64,000 nt of DNA, from contig JBBISA010000001.1 of NCBI GenBank assembly GCA_037441525.1, positions 186,001 through 250,000 on the forward strand. Direction: 5' to 3'. Below are positions 8,673-17,427 of the stretch, in pieces. Below the pieces are notes generated by a model. The model searched no databases. It was not told where the DNA came from and worked only from the letters and a program-made list of their open reading frames with translations. Both the position numbers and the translations under genes were made by a program. Position 1 is the first letter of the stretch, and each line of letters opens with the position of its first letter. Source of the DNA: SKVR01 sp037441525. Lineage in GTDB: Bacteria > Bacteroidota > Bacteroidia > Bacteroidales > UBA7960.

Positions 8673-8764
8673 CCCAAATTTGTCTTTAGCCATTTTTTCT
8701 AAAGCGGGGTTAAACCCGGCTAAGTCATTAGTTCAGTGCATTCATTATGACTAATCCTGGTTTA
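8673..8764 (+). repeat. Composite intergenic repeat, copy B
   Basis: Second copy, in opposite orientation, of the element at 61637-61683. Block 8673-8702 matches the reverse complement of 61654-61683 at 29 of 30 positions. The other half of the element, a ~20-nt block, occurs twice here as an inverted pair: 8711-8730 and 8745-8764, each 18 of 20 identical to the corresponding part of copy A. The two blocks can form a stem with a 14-nt loop. The arrangement looks like an element interrupted by an inverted duplication of one end. No coding frame runs through it. Confidence 0.65.
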
Positions 8765-9000
8765 TTATTTCGATTGAACCAGGCAATTGTAAATATTTGA
8801 GGCATTAAAGGCTTGTCGGAATATCTTTTATCGGCTTACCAGCCCATTTCTGCGTTTTTTTATGAAGTACTGATTTTGTTTTTTAGCTGTCTTTCGTTAT
8901 CCTATCCTGGAGCAACCAATACCAATGAACCGGTTTTACATGCGGTGCAAAAACAAAAAATGGTCTGTCTTTATTAAAGGTACGATTGCCGAAACAAGCA
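8765..9000. other. Intergenic region without recognised feature
   Basis: Together with the repeat at 8673-8764 this fills the 340-nt gap between the tRNA terminator and the TPR gene stop. I see no coding frame of note, no RNA fold I recognise and no clear terminator for the TPR gene. Confidence 0.5.
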
Positions 9001-10473
9001 TCAATTGCTGCGAACAACAGTATTCTCCTTTTCTATTCTGTTGATTTCGCGTGTGAGTTCTCTTACGGCATGTTTGAATTTTTTGAATTTACCTTTCAGA
9101 TAGGTCGTGAGAAATAACAGGATAATAACTGCAAGACTCAAAACAATTGCAATAGCAATAAAAATTCTGGCTCGTAAAATATTCTCTCTTTGCATTTCAA
9201 CAATTCGAATCTCAAGCTGAGCTAATTCATCATTATAATGAGAAATTTGCAACTGATGATTTCTGCTGATTTCCCGCCTGTTAACCGAATCTCGGAGGTT
9301 TTGATAGCGTTTTAAATAATTGTATGCTTGTTTGAAATCACCCGAACGTGTATAAAACCCATCCAGAGCCATGTAATTATCAAACATCAAATATGTTAAA
9401 TTATTATCATTGGCCAATTTCAGGCTATGTTCAAAATATCCGACCGCAGCTGGGTTTTCCTTGCTCATAAAGTTTTTTCCTAACATGAATAGAACTGTGG
9501 CTTCAAACTCCTTATTCTGGTTATCGGTGGAAATATTCAAACATTTTTTAAAATGGCTGTTGGATCTGTCATAGTCATTTTGGTCGGCGGCTATTATGCC
9601 TAAACGATAATGGAGTTGTCTTTGTATATTAATATCAGGGTTTTCCATTCTTAAATACCCTAATGCATCCAAATAATAGTTTTTAGCATTTTCGGTTTCC
9701 TTCAGCTTTTGGGAAAGATTACCAAGGTTGAGTAATATTTCTGCAATTGATAAATTGTTTCTGTTTACAATGGAGAGTTCTAATTGTAATGCCTGCAGAT
9801 AAAATTCAATAGCTTTTGTGCTTTGATTGAGACTTGCCTGTATATCGGCAAAGTCGGTCAGAATCATTACGTGTAGTTGCCGGTTTCCGAGGTCCTCGGT
9901 TATTTTCATTGCCCTGAAATAGTTTACGGTTGCTTCTTCTGGTCTGCCTGCAAAAAATGCTGCTCGGCCCATGTTGGCTAAACTTATGGCCATCCGACCT
10001 GCATCTTTCTCGGTCTCACTTATCATTAATGCTTTAGAAAATTCATCAAAGGCCGGGATGAAAAGTTTTAACTCGTTAAAAATCTTTCCTAATACTATGT
10101 AATTATCTGCTGCTATCAATTGTTGGTTAGCTTTTAAATTATGTTCAATTGCCGAGCGATAATGATTAACTGATTTGTCAATCCTGCCGTTGATATGCTC
10201 AATTCTGCCCAGTTCAGAATAGCAAAACCCCAATTCCTTATTCCATCCCATTTTTTGAGCGATTAAATGCATGTCTTCGGCAAGTGCCTTGGCTTTTATA
10301 AAGTTGGTGTTACCAATCTCGTGCGAAAATTCAACCATCAGGCTATCAAATATTTGCCTGGAATTAAAATCGAAAGAATAAGAGACTTTTTGGCATATCA
10401 GCATTACCAATGTTATAAGAATAACATTGCATACCATATTTGGCAATGCAACTATTGGCTTGCCTGAAAACAT
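9001..10473 (-). CDS. Exported TPR protein with C-terminal membrane helix and coiled coil
   Basis: Protein of 490 aa. An N-terminal hydrophobic segment (VCNVILITLVMLICQKVSYSF) acts as signal or anchor, followed by about nine tetratricopeptide repeats (residues ~30-400), recognisable from A.A.Y..A pairs such as AIEFYLQALQLE and AKNYYLDALGYL. A transmembrane helix (IFIAIAIVLSLAVIILLFL, ~438-458) then leads to ~30 charged residues predicted as coiled coil (ELTREINRIEKENTVV). In Bacteroidota this layout usually precedes a histidine kinase or a LuxR/AraC-type output domain; here the protein stops right after the helix, so any partner must be separate. It is monocistronic with a 14-bp inverted repeat in its leader. 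Confidence 0.82.
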   Translation of the reverse strand: MFSGKPIVALPNMVCNVILITLVMLICQKVSYSFDFNSRQIFDSLMVEFSHEIGNTNFIKAKALAEDMHLIAQKMGWNKELGFCYSELGRIEHINGRIDKSVNHYRSAIEHNLKANQQLIAADNYIVLGKIFNELKLFIPAFDEFSKALMISETEKDAGRMAISLANMGRAAFFAGRPEEATVNYFRAMKITEDLGNRQLHVMILTDFADIQASLNQSTKAIEFYLQALQLELSIVNRNNLSIAEILLNLGNLSQKLKETENAKNYYLDALGYLRMENPDINIQRQLHYRLGIIAADQNDYDRSNSHFKKCLNISTDNQNKEFEATVLFMLGKNFMSKENPAAVGYFEHSLKLANDNNLTYLMFDNYMALDGFYTRSGDFKQAYNYLKRYQNLRDSVNRREISRNHQLQISHYNDELAQLEIRIVEMQRENILRARIFIAIAIVLSLAVIILLFLTTYLKGKFKKFKHAVRELTREINRIEKENTVVRSN

Positions 10474-10481
10474 TACCTGTT

Positions 10482-10545
10482 TTTTTGATTGTTAAATATT
10501 GCTGAAAATTGTATAATTTTTCAAAAATTCATTAACAATCAAAAA
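10482..10545. promoter_or_regulatory. 14-bp perfect inverted repeat upstream of the TPR gene
   Basis: Arms at 10482-10495 (TTTTTGATTGTTAA) and 10532-10545 (exact reverse complement) with a 36-nt spacer. It lies 9 nt before the TPR start codon. Neither strand has a T run after the second arm, so it is not a terminator; it could be a regulator binding site or an mRNA leader hairpin. Confidence 0.4.
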
Positions 10546-10749
10546 TATAAAAAAAATATCAATCAGGATAATAATTACCCAATTATTTTGATGAAAAACC
10601 GTCTGAATTTCAATTTTTTCCTGATAACCTGTGTAGAATATATAATTTTAACAGGGCTTGGTCATTAGCATTGTTTACGCACTACCTTTGTTTGAAACAT
10701 ATCATCCTAAGGTATTGACAATAATATTATCAGAATGAGAAATCCGGGA

Positions 10750-11652
10750 TCAATGATCAAGTGAATCGTTGAGAGCAATAATTTGATTATAAAGAGGTTT
10801 ATTGATCTTAACCAAAGGAAGTCTAACGTTATTCTTACACAAACCCTTTATTTCGAGGAGTGCTTTTACACCAGAGGGGCTACCATCAGCAAAAATAGCG
10901 TCGATAAATGGCACAAGCTTAAGATGAATTTTGCGTGCGCTGGCGAAATCACCGTCAAGGCAGTATCGTATCATTTTCGAATATTCAAAGGGTAATGCAT
11001 TGGCAATAACCGATATAACACCATCACCCCCCAAAGCAATAATTGGCAAAGCGAGCATATCATCACCAGAAATAAGAAGAAAACCTTCAGGTCTGTTTTT
11101 CAATATTTTGGAACATTGCGTAAGATTTCCGGAAGCTTCCTTAATTCCGAGAATATTGGGTATTTCGTTGGCAATTTTTAATGTTGTATCGGCATCGAGG
11201 TTGGAACCGGTGCGGCCAGGTACATTATACATTATAACAGGTACCGGGCTTTCTTCGGCAATCATTTTATAGTGGGCATATATACCGCGAGGTTGAGGTT
11301 TGTTGTAATACGGACTAACCGAAAGCAGGGCAGAAACCCCCGTAAAATCAGTATTCCTTATGTGTTTCACTACATTGTATGTATTGTTTCCGCCGATACC
11401 AACCACCACAGGAACCCTGTTTTCAATAATTTCAGTACCACATTGCAGTATAGCCGATTTCTCGTCATCGTTAAGGGTAACCGATTCGCCGGTTGTGCCC
11501 ATGAATACGATATAATCAACACCGGCATTTATCTGAAAATTGATAAGATTTTCAAAAGACTTAAAGTCGATACTTCCATCGCGGTGAAAGGGGGTTACAA
11601 TGGCCACTCCGGTTCCCCTGAAGGGGTTATTATTCACTATTGTCATTACCAT
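10750..11652 (-). CDS. dapA: 4-hydroxy-tetrahydrodipicolinate synthase
   Basis: Cytosolic lyase of 300 aa that condenses pyruvate with aspartate semialdehyde in the lysine/diaminopimelate pathway. The class I aldolase features are in place: GTTGESVTL (residues ~52-60, substrate threonines), YYNKPQPRGIYAHY, the catalytic Tyr142 in MYNVPGRTG and the Schiff-base Lys171 in LGIKEASGN. Length is normal for bacterial DapA. The ATG at 11652 overlaps the end of the DUF6913 gene by 23 nt; a second ATG at 11646 is possible. The coupling to DUF6913 is a layout I have seen associated with this phylum, but its meaning is unknown. Confidence 0.96.
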   Translation of the reverse strand: MVMTIVNNNPFRGTGVAIVTPFHRDGSIDFKSFENLINFQINAGVDYIVFMGTTGESVTLNDDEKSAILQCGTEIIENRVPVVVGIGGNNTYNVVKHIRNTDFTGVSALLSVSPYYNKPQPRGIYAHYKMIAEESPVPVIMYNVPGRTGSNLDADTTLKIANEIPNILGIKEASGNLTQCSKILKNRPEGFLLISGDDMLALPIIALGGDGVISVIANALPFEYSKMIRYCLDGDFASARKIHLKLVPFIDAIFADGSPSGVKALLEIKGLCKNNVRLPLVKINKPLYNQIIALNDSLDH

Positions 11653-12190
11653 TAATCATTTTTAAATACAGGAATACTTGTTCTATTTTTGATTTAAGTG
11701 GAGCATCATCCTTCATTTCAATCATCAGGTCATAAATGTCAATATGCTTTTCAGCAAAAAAGCCTGTTTTCATGGCCGAGCCCGAAATTGCCGTCAGATA
11801 TTTTATGTAATAAAACGTTGATGGGGTAAAATCTATCAACACATCGAATGGTTGCGAAATAAAATCTTTCACATTCTGAGCCTTTGGGGCCTGTAAAATG
11901 CGAAAATTCTTTCTGTTGCAAAATTCAAAGGTTAATTTTGGAAAACAATAATCGGGCATTTTTTTTTGAATTGCAAAGCCCAGGGTTTTTACTTTCCGCT
12001 GATCCTGTTGAAGGTCTTTAACAAGATGGGTAATCAACCGGTAGTTTTCTTCCTGAGATGCATCGTATATTATGCCAAATGATTGTAATTGGTGGTATCC
12101 CGCCAGTTTCTTGTTGCGGTAATTTTTTTTATGGGCATTTTTTAAAAGCCATAATCTCAAATTTTCTGCAGTTTTGCCAAATATTGTCAC
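11630..12190 (-). CDS. DUF6913 family protein
   Basis: Uncharacterised 186-aa protein resembling the Bacteroidota family DUF6913. It starts with a basic helix (NLRLWLLKNAHKKNYRNKK), followed by an alternating alpha/beta fold with the segments GIIYDASQEENYRLITHLVKDL and FDVLIDFTPSTFYYIKYLTAISGSAMKTGF that are characteristic of it. No signal peptide or membrane helix is visible and no catalytic motif is evident. The start appears to be GTG at 12190. Its end overlaps dapA by 23 nt, so the two are probably translationally coupled, which hints at a role near cell-wall precursor or lysine synthesis. Confidence 0.7.
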   Translation of the reverse strand: MTIFGKTAENLRLWLLKNAHKKNYRNKKLAGYHQLQSFGIIYDASQEENYRLITHLVKDLQQDQRKVKTLGFAIQKKMPDYCFPKLTFEFCNRKNFRILQAPKAQNVKDFISQPFDVLIDFTPSTFYYIKYLTAISGSAMKTGFFAEKHIDIYDLMIEMKDDAPLKSKIEQVFLYLKMINGNDNSE

Positions 12191-12259
12191 GTTGTGTTAT
12201 GAGTTTTGAGTTTTAGGGTAAATTGTGTTTTGGGTTCAAAAATACATAAATCTGATTTG

Positions 12260-12772
12260 TTATTTACATTTCAAAATGCTTACCACTTCTCCGAAATACA
12301 TTCTATGGTAGTCGTGCTCTGGATAGTTATTATTTATCGAAGGCTCGAGGAAATTGACTGGATTAAGATCGCTGAAGTATAGCTTTCTACATTCAATAAT
12401 ATATTTTGACTGCGAAAATCCAACTGATTCACCGGATAAAGAGTAAGGTGTTAAACCATTAATTTTCATCTTGTTCACTTCCCGGCCTGAAACTGTGCCC
12501 ATTTGGTTAAGTATCTGCCGGTAATTATTATCAAAAAAATTGAGCGAAAAAAAGTTGCTTCTTTCCAGAAATCTGTAGGTATATCTTTGAGGCCTTATAA
12601 AAATAAAAGCTACTGGTTTGTTCCAGATAACTCCAAATCCACCCCAGCTTGCCGTCATCATGTTGTAGTCGTTTTCAGAACCTGCACAAACAAGCATCCA
12701 GTCCTTTCCAATAATTCTGAAAGGACATTCATTGAATTCTTCGGCTTTGATTTGATAAAATAAATTTTGCAT
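12260..12772 (-). CDS. Flavin reductase family protein (FMN-binding split barrel)
   Basis: Predicted FMN-binding split-barrel protein of 170 aa, of the flavin reductase/DIM6-NTAB group. Recognisable are CPFRIIGKDWMLVCAGSE near the start, the MMTASWGGFGVIWNKPVAFIF segment that binds FMN in this family, and FSLNFFDNNYRQIL. The electron acceptor is unknown; these proteins supply reduced flavin or act as small oxidoreductases. The ATG at 12772 is used; the preceding TTG is not needed. It lies 69 nt upstream of the DUF6913 gene on the same strand and could be the first gene of a three-gene unit with dapA. Confidence 0.85.
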   Translation of the reverse strand: MQNLFYQIKAEEFNECPFRIIGKDWMLVCAGSENDYNMMTASWGGFGVIWNKPVAFIFIRPQRYTYRFLERSNFFSLNFFDNNYRQILNQMGTVSGREVNKMKINGLTPYSLSGESVGFSQSKYIIECRKLYFSDLNPVNFLEPSINNNYPEHDYHRMYFGEVVSILKCK

Positions 12773-12962
12773 CAAGTATTGTTATTCGGCAAATTAGGGG
12801 ATAATCGGAAAATTTCAGGACTGCGAAAGTACCCATTTTTCGTGTAAAAATGATCACATGGTTGTGATTAATTCAATAATATGGTTAAATATTTAACAAT
12901 ACGTGTAATCACATTGATTATTAGCGAAAAACAATCTTATCAATCGATTAAATCGGGTCATG

Positions 12963-12992
12963 TTAGCAGCATGTGGTAAATTCTTACCTTCG
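12963..12992 (+). promoter_or_regulatory. Probable promoter of the PhnP-like gene
   Basis: -33 TTA (12963-12965), 19-nt spacer and -7 TACCTTCG (12985-12992), one mismatch in each box from TTG-N19-TAnnTTTG. It sits 29 nt before the ATG at 13022. Confidence 0.45.
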
Positions 12993-13021
12993 CCTTCCAT
13001 TTAAAATGAATAAAAACCCTT

Positions 13022-13795
13022 ATGCCGGCAGTTACAATGATTTTGCTTGGAACAGGCACTTCGCAGGGTATTCCGGTAATAGCTTGCGATTGTAATGTAT
13101 GTGCAAGTAGTAACCCTCTTGATAAACGTCTGCGCTCGTCTGCTCTGATAATTACCAACTGCAATACTATATCCATCGATGCGGGGCCTGATTTCAGACA
13201 ACAAATGTTGCGGGAAAATGTAAAGAGGCTTGATGCAATTTTAATTACACACGACCATAAAGACCATATTGGCGGTCTGGACGATATAAGGGCTTATAAC
13301 TGGATTCTGCAAAAGCCTATGGATATATATGCTTCGGAAGAGGCATTGAAAAGAATAAGGATTGAATTTGCCTATGCATTTCATGAAGACAAATACCCCG
13401 GTGTACCGGAAATTAATCTGAAAACCATTGGGAATCATCCTTTCACCATTAATGACGATACTATTATACCCATCAGGGCGTTGCATGGCAATTTGCCTGT
13501 GCTGGGTTTTAGGGTAGGCAATGTTTCTTACCTTACAGATGCAAGTTTAATAGAAGATAAAGAAAAGGAGAAAATGAGAGGCTGTAAGGCAATTATTATT
13601 AATGGTTTAAGAAAACTGAAGCATCACTCTCATTTCAATCTTGAAGAGGCAGTTGCTTTGCTTAAGGATTTAAATCCTGAAAAAGGCTACATTACTCATA
13701 TTAGCCATCAGCTTGGATTACATGAAGAGGTAAACAGGGAGCTACCCGCTGGTATTGAGCTGGGCTATGATGGGCTTAGGATTACTGTGGATTGA
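13022..13795 (+). CDS. PhnP-like metallo-beta-lactamase-fold phosphodiesterase
   Basis: MBL-fold hydrolase of 257 aa. The metal motif HxHxDH is THDHKDHIGG (His77, His79, Asp81, His82), preceded by ISIDAGPDFRQQML, and a late His region is present in KKLKHHSHFNLEEA and THISHQLG. An N-terminal Cys cluster CDCNVC (Cys22, 24, 27) matches the structural zinc site of PhnP, the 5-phosphoribosyl 1,2-cyclic phosphate phosphodiesterase. No C-P lyase genes are nearby, so the physiological substrate is probably another cyclic phosphate; in this phylum the family is common without phn genes. It is convergent with the peptide-binding lipoprotein gene, 15 nt apart. Confidence 0.85.
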   Translation: MPAVTMILLGTGTSQGIPVIACDCNVCASSNPLDKRLRSSALIITNCNTISIDAGPDFRQQMLRENVKRLDAILITHDHKDHIGGLDDIRAYNWILQKPMDIYASEEALKRIRIEFAYAFHEDKYPGVPEINLKTIGNHPFTINDDTIIPIRALHGNLPVLGFRVGNVSYLTDASLIEDKEKEKMRGCKAIIINGLRKLKHHSHFNLEEAVALLKDLNPEKGYITHISHQLGLHEEVNRELPAGIELGYDGLRITVD

Positions 13796-13810
13796 TGGAT
13801 AATTAGGATT

Positions 13811-15481
13811 CTATTTTTCGAAAAAAACCCTTTTAAGTATCATGTGATTCAAAGGATTAGTTTCCATTCCTTTGACATAATGGGGTAAAAAACGTACAGA
13901 CTGGTCGTAAAAAAGCGGCACAACGGGTGCCTCAGCAATTACAATACTATCTAAACGCTGGTAATAAAGATACCTCAGGGAATCGTTTACAATTGACCTG
14001 GTCTTATCGTAAAGCCGATCAAAGGTTGGGTTTGTAAAATGGGTGTAATTGGGGCCCTGCGGGGTATGATTCTTAGAATAAAATAAGGCAAGGTAATTTT
14101 CGGCATCCGGATAATCGGCAATCCATGACGCCCTGAAAAACGGGGCCTCAGCTTTAGCCATGAGCTCACGCAAGGTAGCAGGAGGCATTACATTGATCTT
14201 TATTTTTATGCCAATGCGGGCGAGTTCGTGCTGGACATACTGGCCAATATCCATATAGAGTGTTGTAGTTGCCAGTTCGATAGGCTGGAGTCCGTTTCCA
14301 TTGGGGAAACCGGCCTCGGCGAGCAATTGCAATGCAAGTTCGGGCTTATAAGTGTAACCACCAGTATTTTCTGAAAAACCAGGCATTCCAACCGGAACAA
14401 AACCGGCATGAGCTGGTGTGCCCAGATTATTTCGCAGATATCTGAGCATTTTTTCACGGTCGAAGCCATAATTAATCGCCTGCCTTATCTTTTTATCTCT
14501 CATAAGTGCACCTTCACCTGGTTGTTTTTTGTCTATTAAAATACCCAGGTACTCAGTGTTAAGAAAAGGACCAGTTAACTTGTAAAACCGGTTATTGTAT
14601 TTTGGATGAAGAGTGCCCTCAGGTGTTAGCAGCTCATCTTTGTAGCTGGCATCAATACGGGTTAGTATATCCAGCTTCCCTTTAATAAATTCAAGAAAAG
14701 CTGTTTGTCTGTCCTGAATAAAAGTTACAGAAATAGCATCAATAAAGGGTAATTGGCTTCCGTTTTCAAACTCAAAATAGTTTTGGTTCTTCCTAAGAAC
14801 GAGTTTAACCCCTTCTTTCCAGTATCTGAATCTGAAGGGTCCTGTGCCAACGGGCTGTTTTCTGAAATTCTGGCCATAAGCAGTTATTGCTTCGTGAGGT
14901 ACCACTGAGCAGTATTGCATGCATAATAGTCCGGGAAATGGCGGAAAAGGCTCTGAGAGATGAATTTGCAGAACAGAATCAGAAATGGCCTTAATATTCA
15001 ATGATCCATCTGGCAATTTTGCAACCGGGTTCATTACCCAGAGCCCCGGTGAGTTTAGGGTGGGGTTAACAAGCCTTGAAAAACTGAAAACAAAATCGGA
15101 AGCTACTACCCTTCTGCCTTTTCTCCCTGGATATACTTCATCATCATGAAAAAAGACATCATCTCTTAAAAAGAAACTATAGATTAATCCGTCGGGCGAT
15201 ACCTGCCAATCACGGGCAATTGCTGGCACTGGTTTCAACTGATTGTCGAGTTGCAATAGCCCGTTAAATATTTGCGAAGTAATCCAGATGTTAGCCTGGT
15301 TGCGGGCATAAATGGGGTCCAGGCTGGTAATATTACCATCTTCATTGTACCTGAATACAGTTAACCCGGTGGTATTCTCTGTAAAATTCCGGCACGAAAT
15401 ACCTGTAAACAAGACAGACAGGGTAATAACCCATACAGGCAGAAATTGAACATTCCCCATCCCTTCTGAAGTAATTTTCAT
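13811..15481 (-). CDS. Peptide-type ABC substrate-binding lipoprotein (SBP family 5)
   Basis: Extracytoplasmic solute-binding protein of 556 aa, family 5 (oligopeptide/dipeptide/nickel). A lipoprotein signal ends in the lipobox FTGISC (Cys30). The family core begins at FRYNEDGNITSLDPIYARNQ and includes DDVFFHDDEVYPGRKGRRVVASDFVFSF cut here into HDDEVYPGRKGRRV and ASDFVFSFSRL, and RQAINYGFDREKML. Such proteins deliver peptides to an ABC permease, but no permease or ATPase gene is adjacent, so it must work with components encoded elsewhere or act as a stand-alone binder. It is single on its strand here, with a 175-nt gap upstream of uncertain content. Confidence 0.9.
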   Translation of the reverse strand: MKITSEGMGNVQFLPVWVITLSVLFTGISCRNFTENTTGLTVFRYNEDGNITSLDPIYARNQANIWITSQIFNGLLQLDNQLKPVPAIARDWQVSPDGLIYSFFLRDDVFFHDDEVYPGRKGRRVVASDFVFSFSRLVNPTLNSPGLWVMNPVAKLPDGSLNIKAISDSVLQIHLSEPFPPFPGLLCMQYCSVVPHEAITAYGQNFRKQPVGTGPFRFRYWKEGVKLVLRKNQNYFEFENGSQLPFIDAISVTFIQDRQTAFLEFIKGKLDILTRIDASYKDELLTPEGTLHPKYNNRFYKLTGPFLNTEYLGILIDKKQPGEGALMRDKKIRQAINYGFDREKMLRYLRNNLGTPAHAGFVPVGMPGFSENTGGYTYKPELALQLLAEAGFPNGNGLQPIELATTTLYMDIGQYVQHELARIGIKIKINVMPPATLRELMAKAEAPFFRASWIADYPDAENYLALFYSKNHTPQGPNYTHFTNPTFDRLYDKTRSIVNDSLRYLYYQRLDSIVIAEAPVVPLFYDQSVRFLPHYVKGMETNPLNHMILKRVFFEK

Positions 15482-15656
15482 CGGTAAACTATTTACATTG
15501 TGGTTGCCTGATTTATTATCGGATAAATGCAGGATAACACTATTTTTACAACTTTCATTGATATAGAAACGCTGTTGAGTTTACCATGTAATAATGATGG
15601 GTTGTATTTTTCTGAAAGCGTATTCCACTCATAAGCCCTTATTTGCCAGATTACAA

Positions 15657-16106
15657 TTATTCTGCTCTGCTGATTTTGCGAAAGTACTTTTTATACTGAA
15701 ATTTTCGAGGGTAAAACATCAAAAAAAGAGGAATGTACATTAGTCGATCCCAAATTCTGGACGGTGATTCAAACTCAATATCATCTACTATGAAACATGA
15801 GCTGGCATCGCGGGCAACAACCCTGTGTATATGTTTCCAATACCTTATACCAAAGGGAACCCTTAAACCGCGGTCAACAAATCCATATTCACGGTGCGAA
15901 AGCCATGACTCTTTGATGATTACAGTCCAGTTGCCAATTATTGGGATTGTGAATTTAATATCAACAATATCGCCTGGATTCTGACCTTCATATTTATTCA
16001 ATCTGGCCACAAAAGGGGGCAAAAGATACAGAAATAATTGCTTATTGAATCCCTGATACACAATCTTAAAGGGTTGCACTATTGTTGTAATAATTCTCAT
16101 TCTCAT
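15657..16106 (-). CDS. SRPBCC (START-like) ligand-binding protein
   Basis: Predicted SRPBCC-fold protein of 149 aa from the ATG at 16106; a longer frame would need a TTG at 16151. The pattern fits the cyclase/dehydrase-like branch: residues near the start IVQPFKIVYQGFNKQLF, then PGDIVDIKFTIP, WTVIIKESWLSHREYGFVDRG cut as KESWLSHREYGFVD, IRYWKHIHRVVA and FIVDDIEFESP. In this fold a central cavity binds a hydrophobic ligand; here it is unknown. A basic tail follows. It is 127 nt downstream of the Usp gene on the same strand. Confidence 0.75.
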   Translation of the reverse strand: MRMRIITTIVQPFKIVYQGFNKQLFLYLLPPFVARLNKYEGQNPGDIVDIKFTIPIIGNWTVIIKESWLSHREYGFVDRGLRVPFGIRYWKHIHRVVARDASSCFIVDDIEFESPSRIWDRLMYIPLFLMFYPRKFQYKKYFRKISRAE

Positions 16107-16233
16107 AATTCTGTGGAGTTTGGCTTCACAACCAGCCTTATTAAAAAGCAAAAAGTAGAACTGGAACCAATCTGCCTATACATAAAACACGCCAGACAGA
16201 AAAAGTATTGAAGATAAAAGTAATGTATAGAAT

Positions 16234-17343
16234 TTAATTTCTGAAAATCAATAGAGGCAGATTTGCAGAATGGATCAGTTTTTTTGTAAGATCAGGATTA
16301 AACATACGTTGTAGCAACCCCCGTTTTTTGTTAGTGAGAGCAATAATATCGATATTATTTTTTCCACAAAAAGTTTCTAAACTATTAACAAGGTTTTCAC
16401 CTTTGAGCACACTACATTCAACCTGAGCATTAGAATTGATACGTGAAAAGTAATTTTTTAATCCTTCCAATTTAACATCAACCCATTTGTCTTCATTGGT
16501 GCGCGTAATGTGCAGGCAATGTATATTAACCTGAAAAGCAGCTACAATGGTGAAGAGTCTGCGAACGGCAAGGTAATCGGTATCGTCGAAGTCGGTAATA
16601 TAGGCAATATTACTGATTTCCATTATTTTATCGGCATCTGCCTTTTCAGGTATTGCGAGTATTGGCACTTTTACCTGGTCAAGAACCCTGTATACCACAG
16701 TACCGATTATGTCGCTCTGTTTAACTCCTTTTCCTTTAGTGCCCATAACAATAATGCCGGGTTTAAAGGTTTTAGCCATAAGTGCAATTTCATCCTCCAC
16801 AATTCCTTCGCGCAACGAGTAACTTATTTTTAGCTCCGGAAATCCGTCATCAATGGCTTTTTTCCTTATATCGGCAATAAAATTGGTAAGTTTAATTTTT
16901 GCTTGTTCTTCCAGTTCCCGCAGGTTAATATCCATATCCACCTGAATTGAATAGGCGTCGGTTATCGGCACCAGGTCAACAATAGGGGCATAAAAAACAT
17001 GGAGTATTTTAAGGTCGGCATTGTATTTTTGTGCCAGTCGTAATGCATAAAAGCAGGCTGCTTTTGAGTAATGAGAAAAATCGACGGGTACCAGAATTCT
17101 TCTTAATTCCTTGTGTTCGCGCGTTTCTTTTTCTTCCTGCTGGTTTTTAAGTTCCATGATAATGCGCAGAGCCTTTTCAACATCTGATTCCCTTATTTGA
17201 ACCTTAACTCCTTCTGAAACAGCCCCCTGCAATAAATTTACATTTTTCAGAAAACATTCAATGCCCGAACTTTCAAGACGGGCCTTCAGCACTTCTGCGG
17301 CTGTATAATGGTCTGTTGCAATGGTTACCAGTTTGTCTTCCAT
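16234..17343 (-). CDS. DUF2007-Usp-Usp fusion, universal stress protein
   Basis: Cytosolic three-domain protein of 369 aa. Residues ~5-65 form a DUF2007 (putative signal transducing) domain, with TIATDHYTAAEVLKARLESS and a degenerate acidic tail. A charged linker (QQEEKETREHKELRR) leads to two Usp domains, ~83-220 and ~225-368. The first has the ATP-binding motif G-x2-G-x9-G(T) as GTKGKGVKQSDIIGT, so it should bind ATP; the second (ALTNKKRGLLQRMF) lacks it. Usp proteins respond to starvation or stress. It follows purE by 84 nt and may share its transcript. The N-terminal DUF2007 domain is an unusual sensor-like addition. Confidence 0.88.
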   Translation of the reverse strand: MEDKLVTIATDHYTAAEVLKARLESSGIECFLKNVNLLQGAVSEGVKVQIRESDVEKALRIIMELKNQQEEKETREHKELRRILVPVDFSHYSKAACFYALRLAQKYNADLKILHVFYAPIVDLVPITDAYSIQVDMDINLRELEEQAKIKLTNFIADIRKKAIDDGFPELKISYSLREGIVEDEIALMAKTFKPGIIVMGTKGKGVKQSDIIGTVVYRVLDQVKVPILAIPEKADADKIMEISNIAYITDFDDTDYLAVRRLFTIVAAFQVNIHCLHITRTNEDKWVDVKLEGLKNYFSRINSNAQVECSVLKGENLVNSLETFCGKNNIDIIALTNKKRGLLQRMFNPDLTKKLIHSANLPLLIFRN

Positions 17344-17427
17344 GGTTGTGAGAATTAGGATTTATACTTATAAAATCAACAAATCCGACTTTAAAAGTAC
17401 TAAAATCAACGTTGATAACCAAAGAAC

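Noticed and set aside
10643..10668. Possible third copy of the intergenic repeat
   Set aside because: Only about 13 of 17 bases match in the core after a shared AT-rich part; too weak to call.
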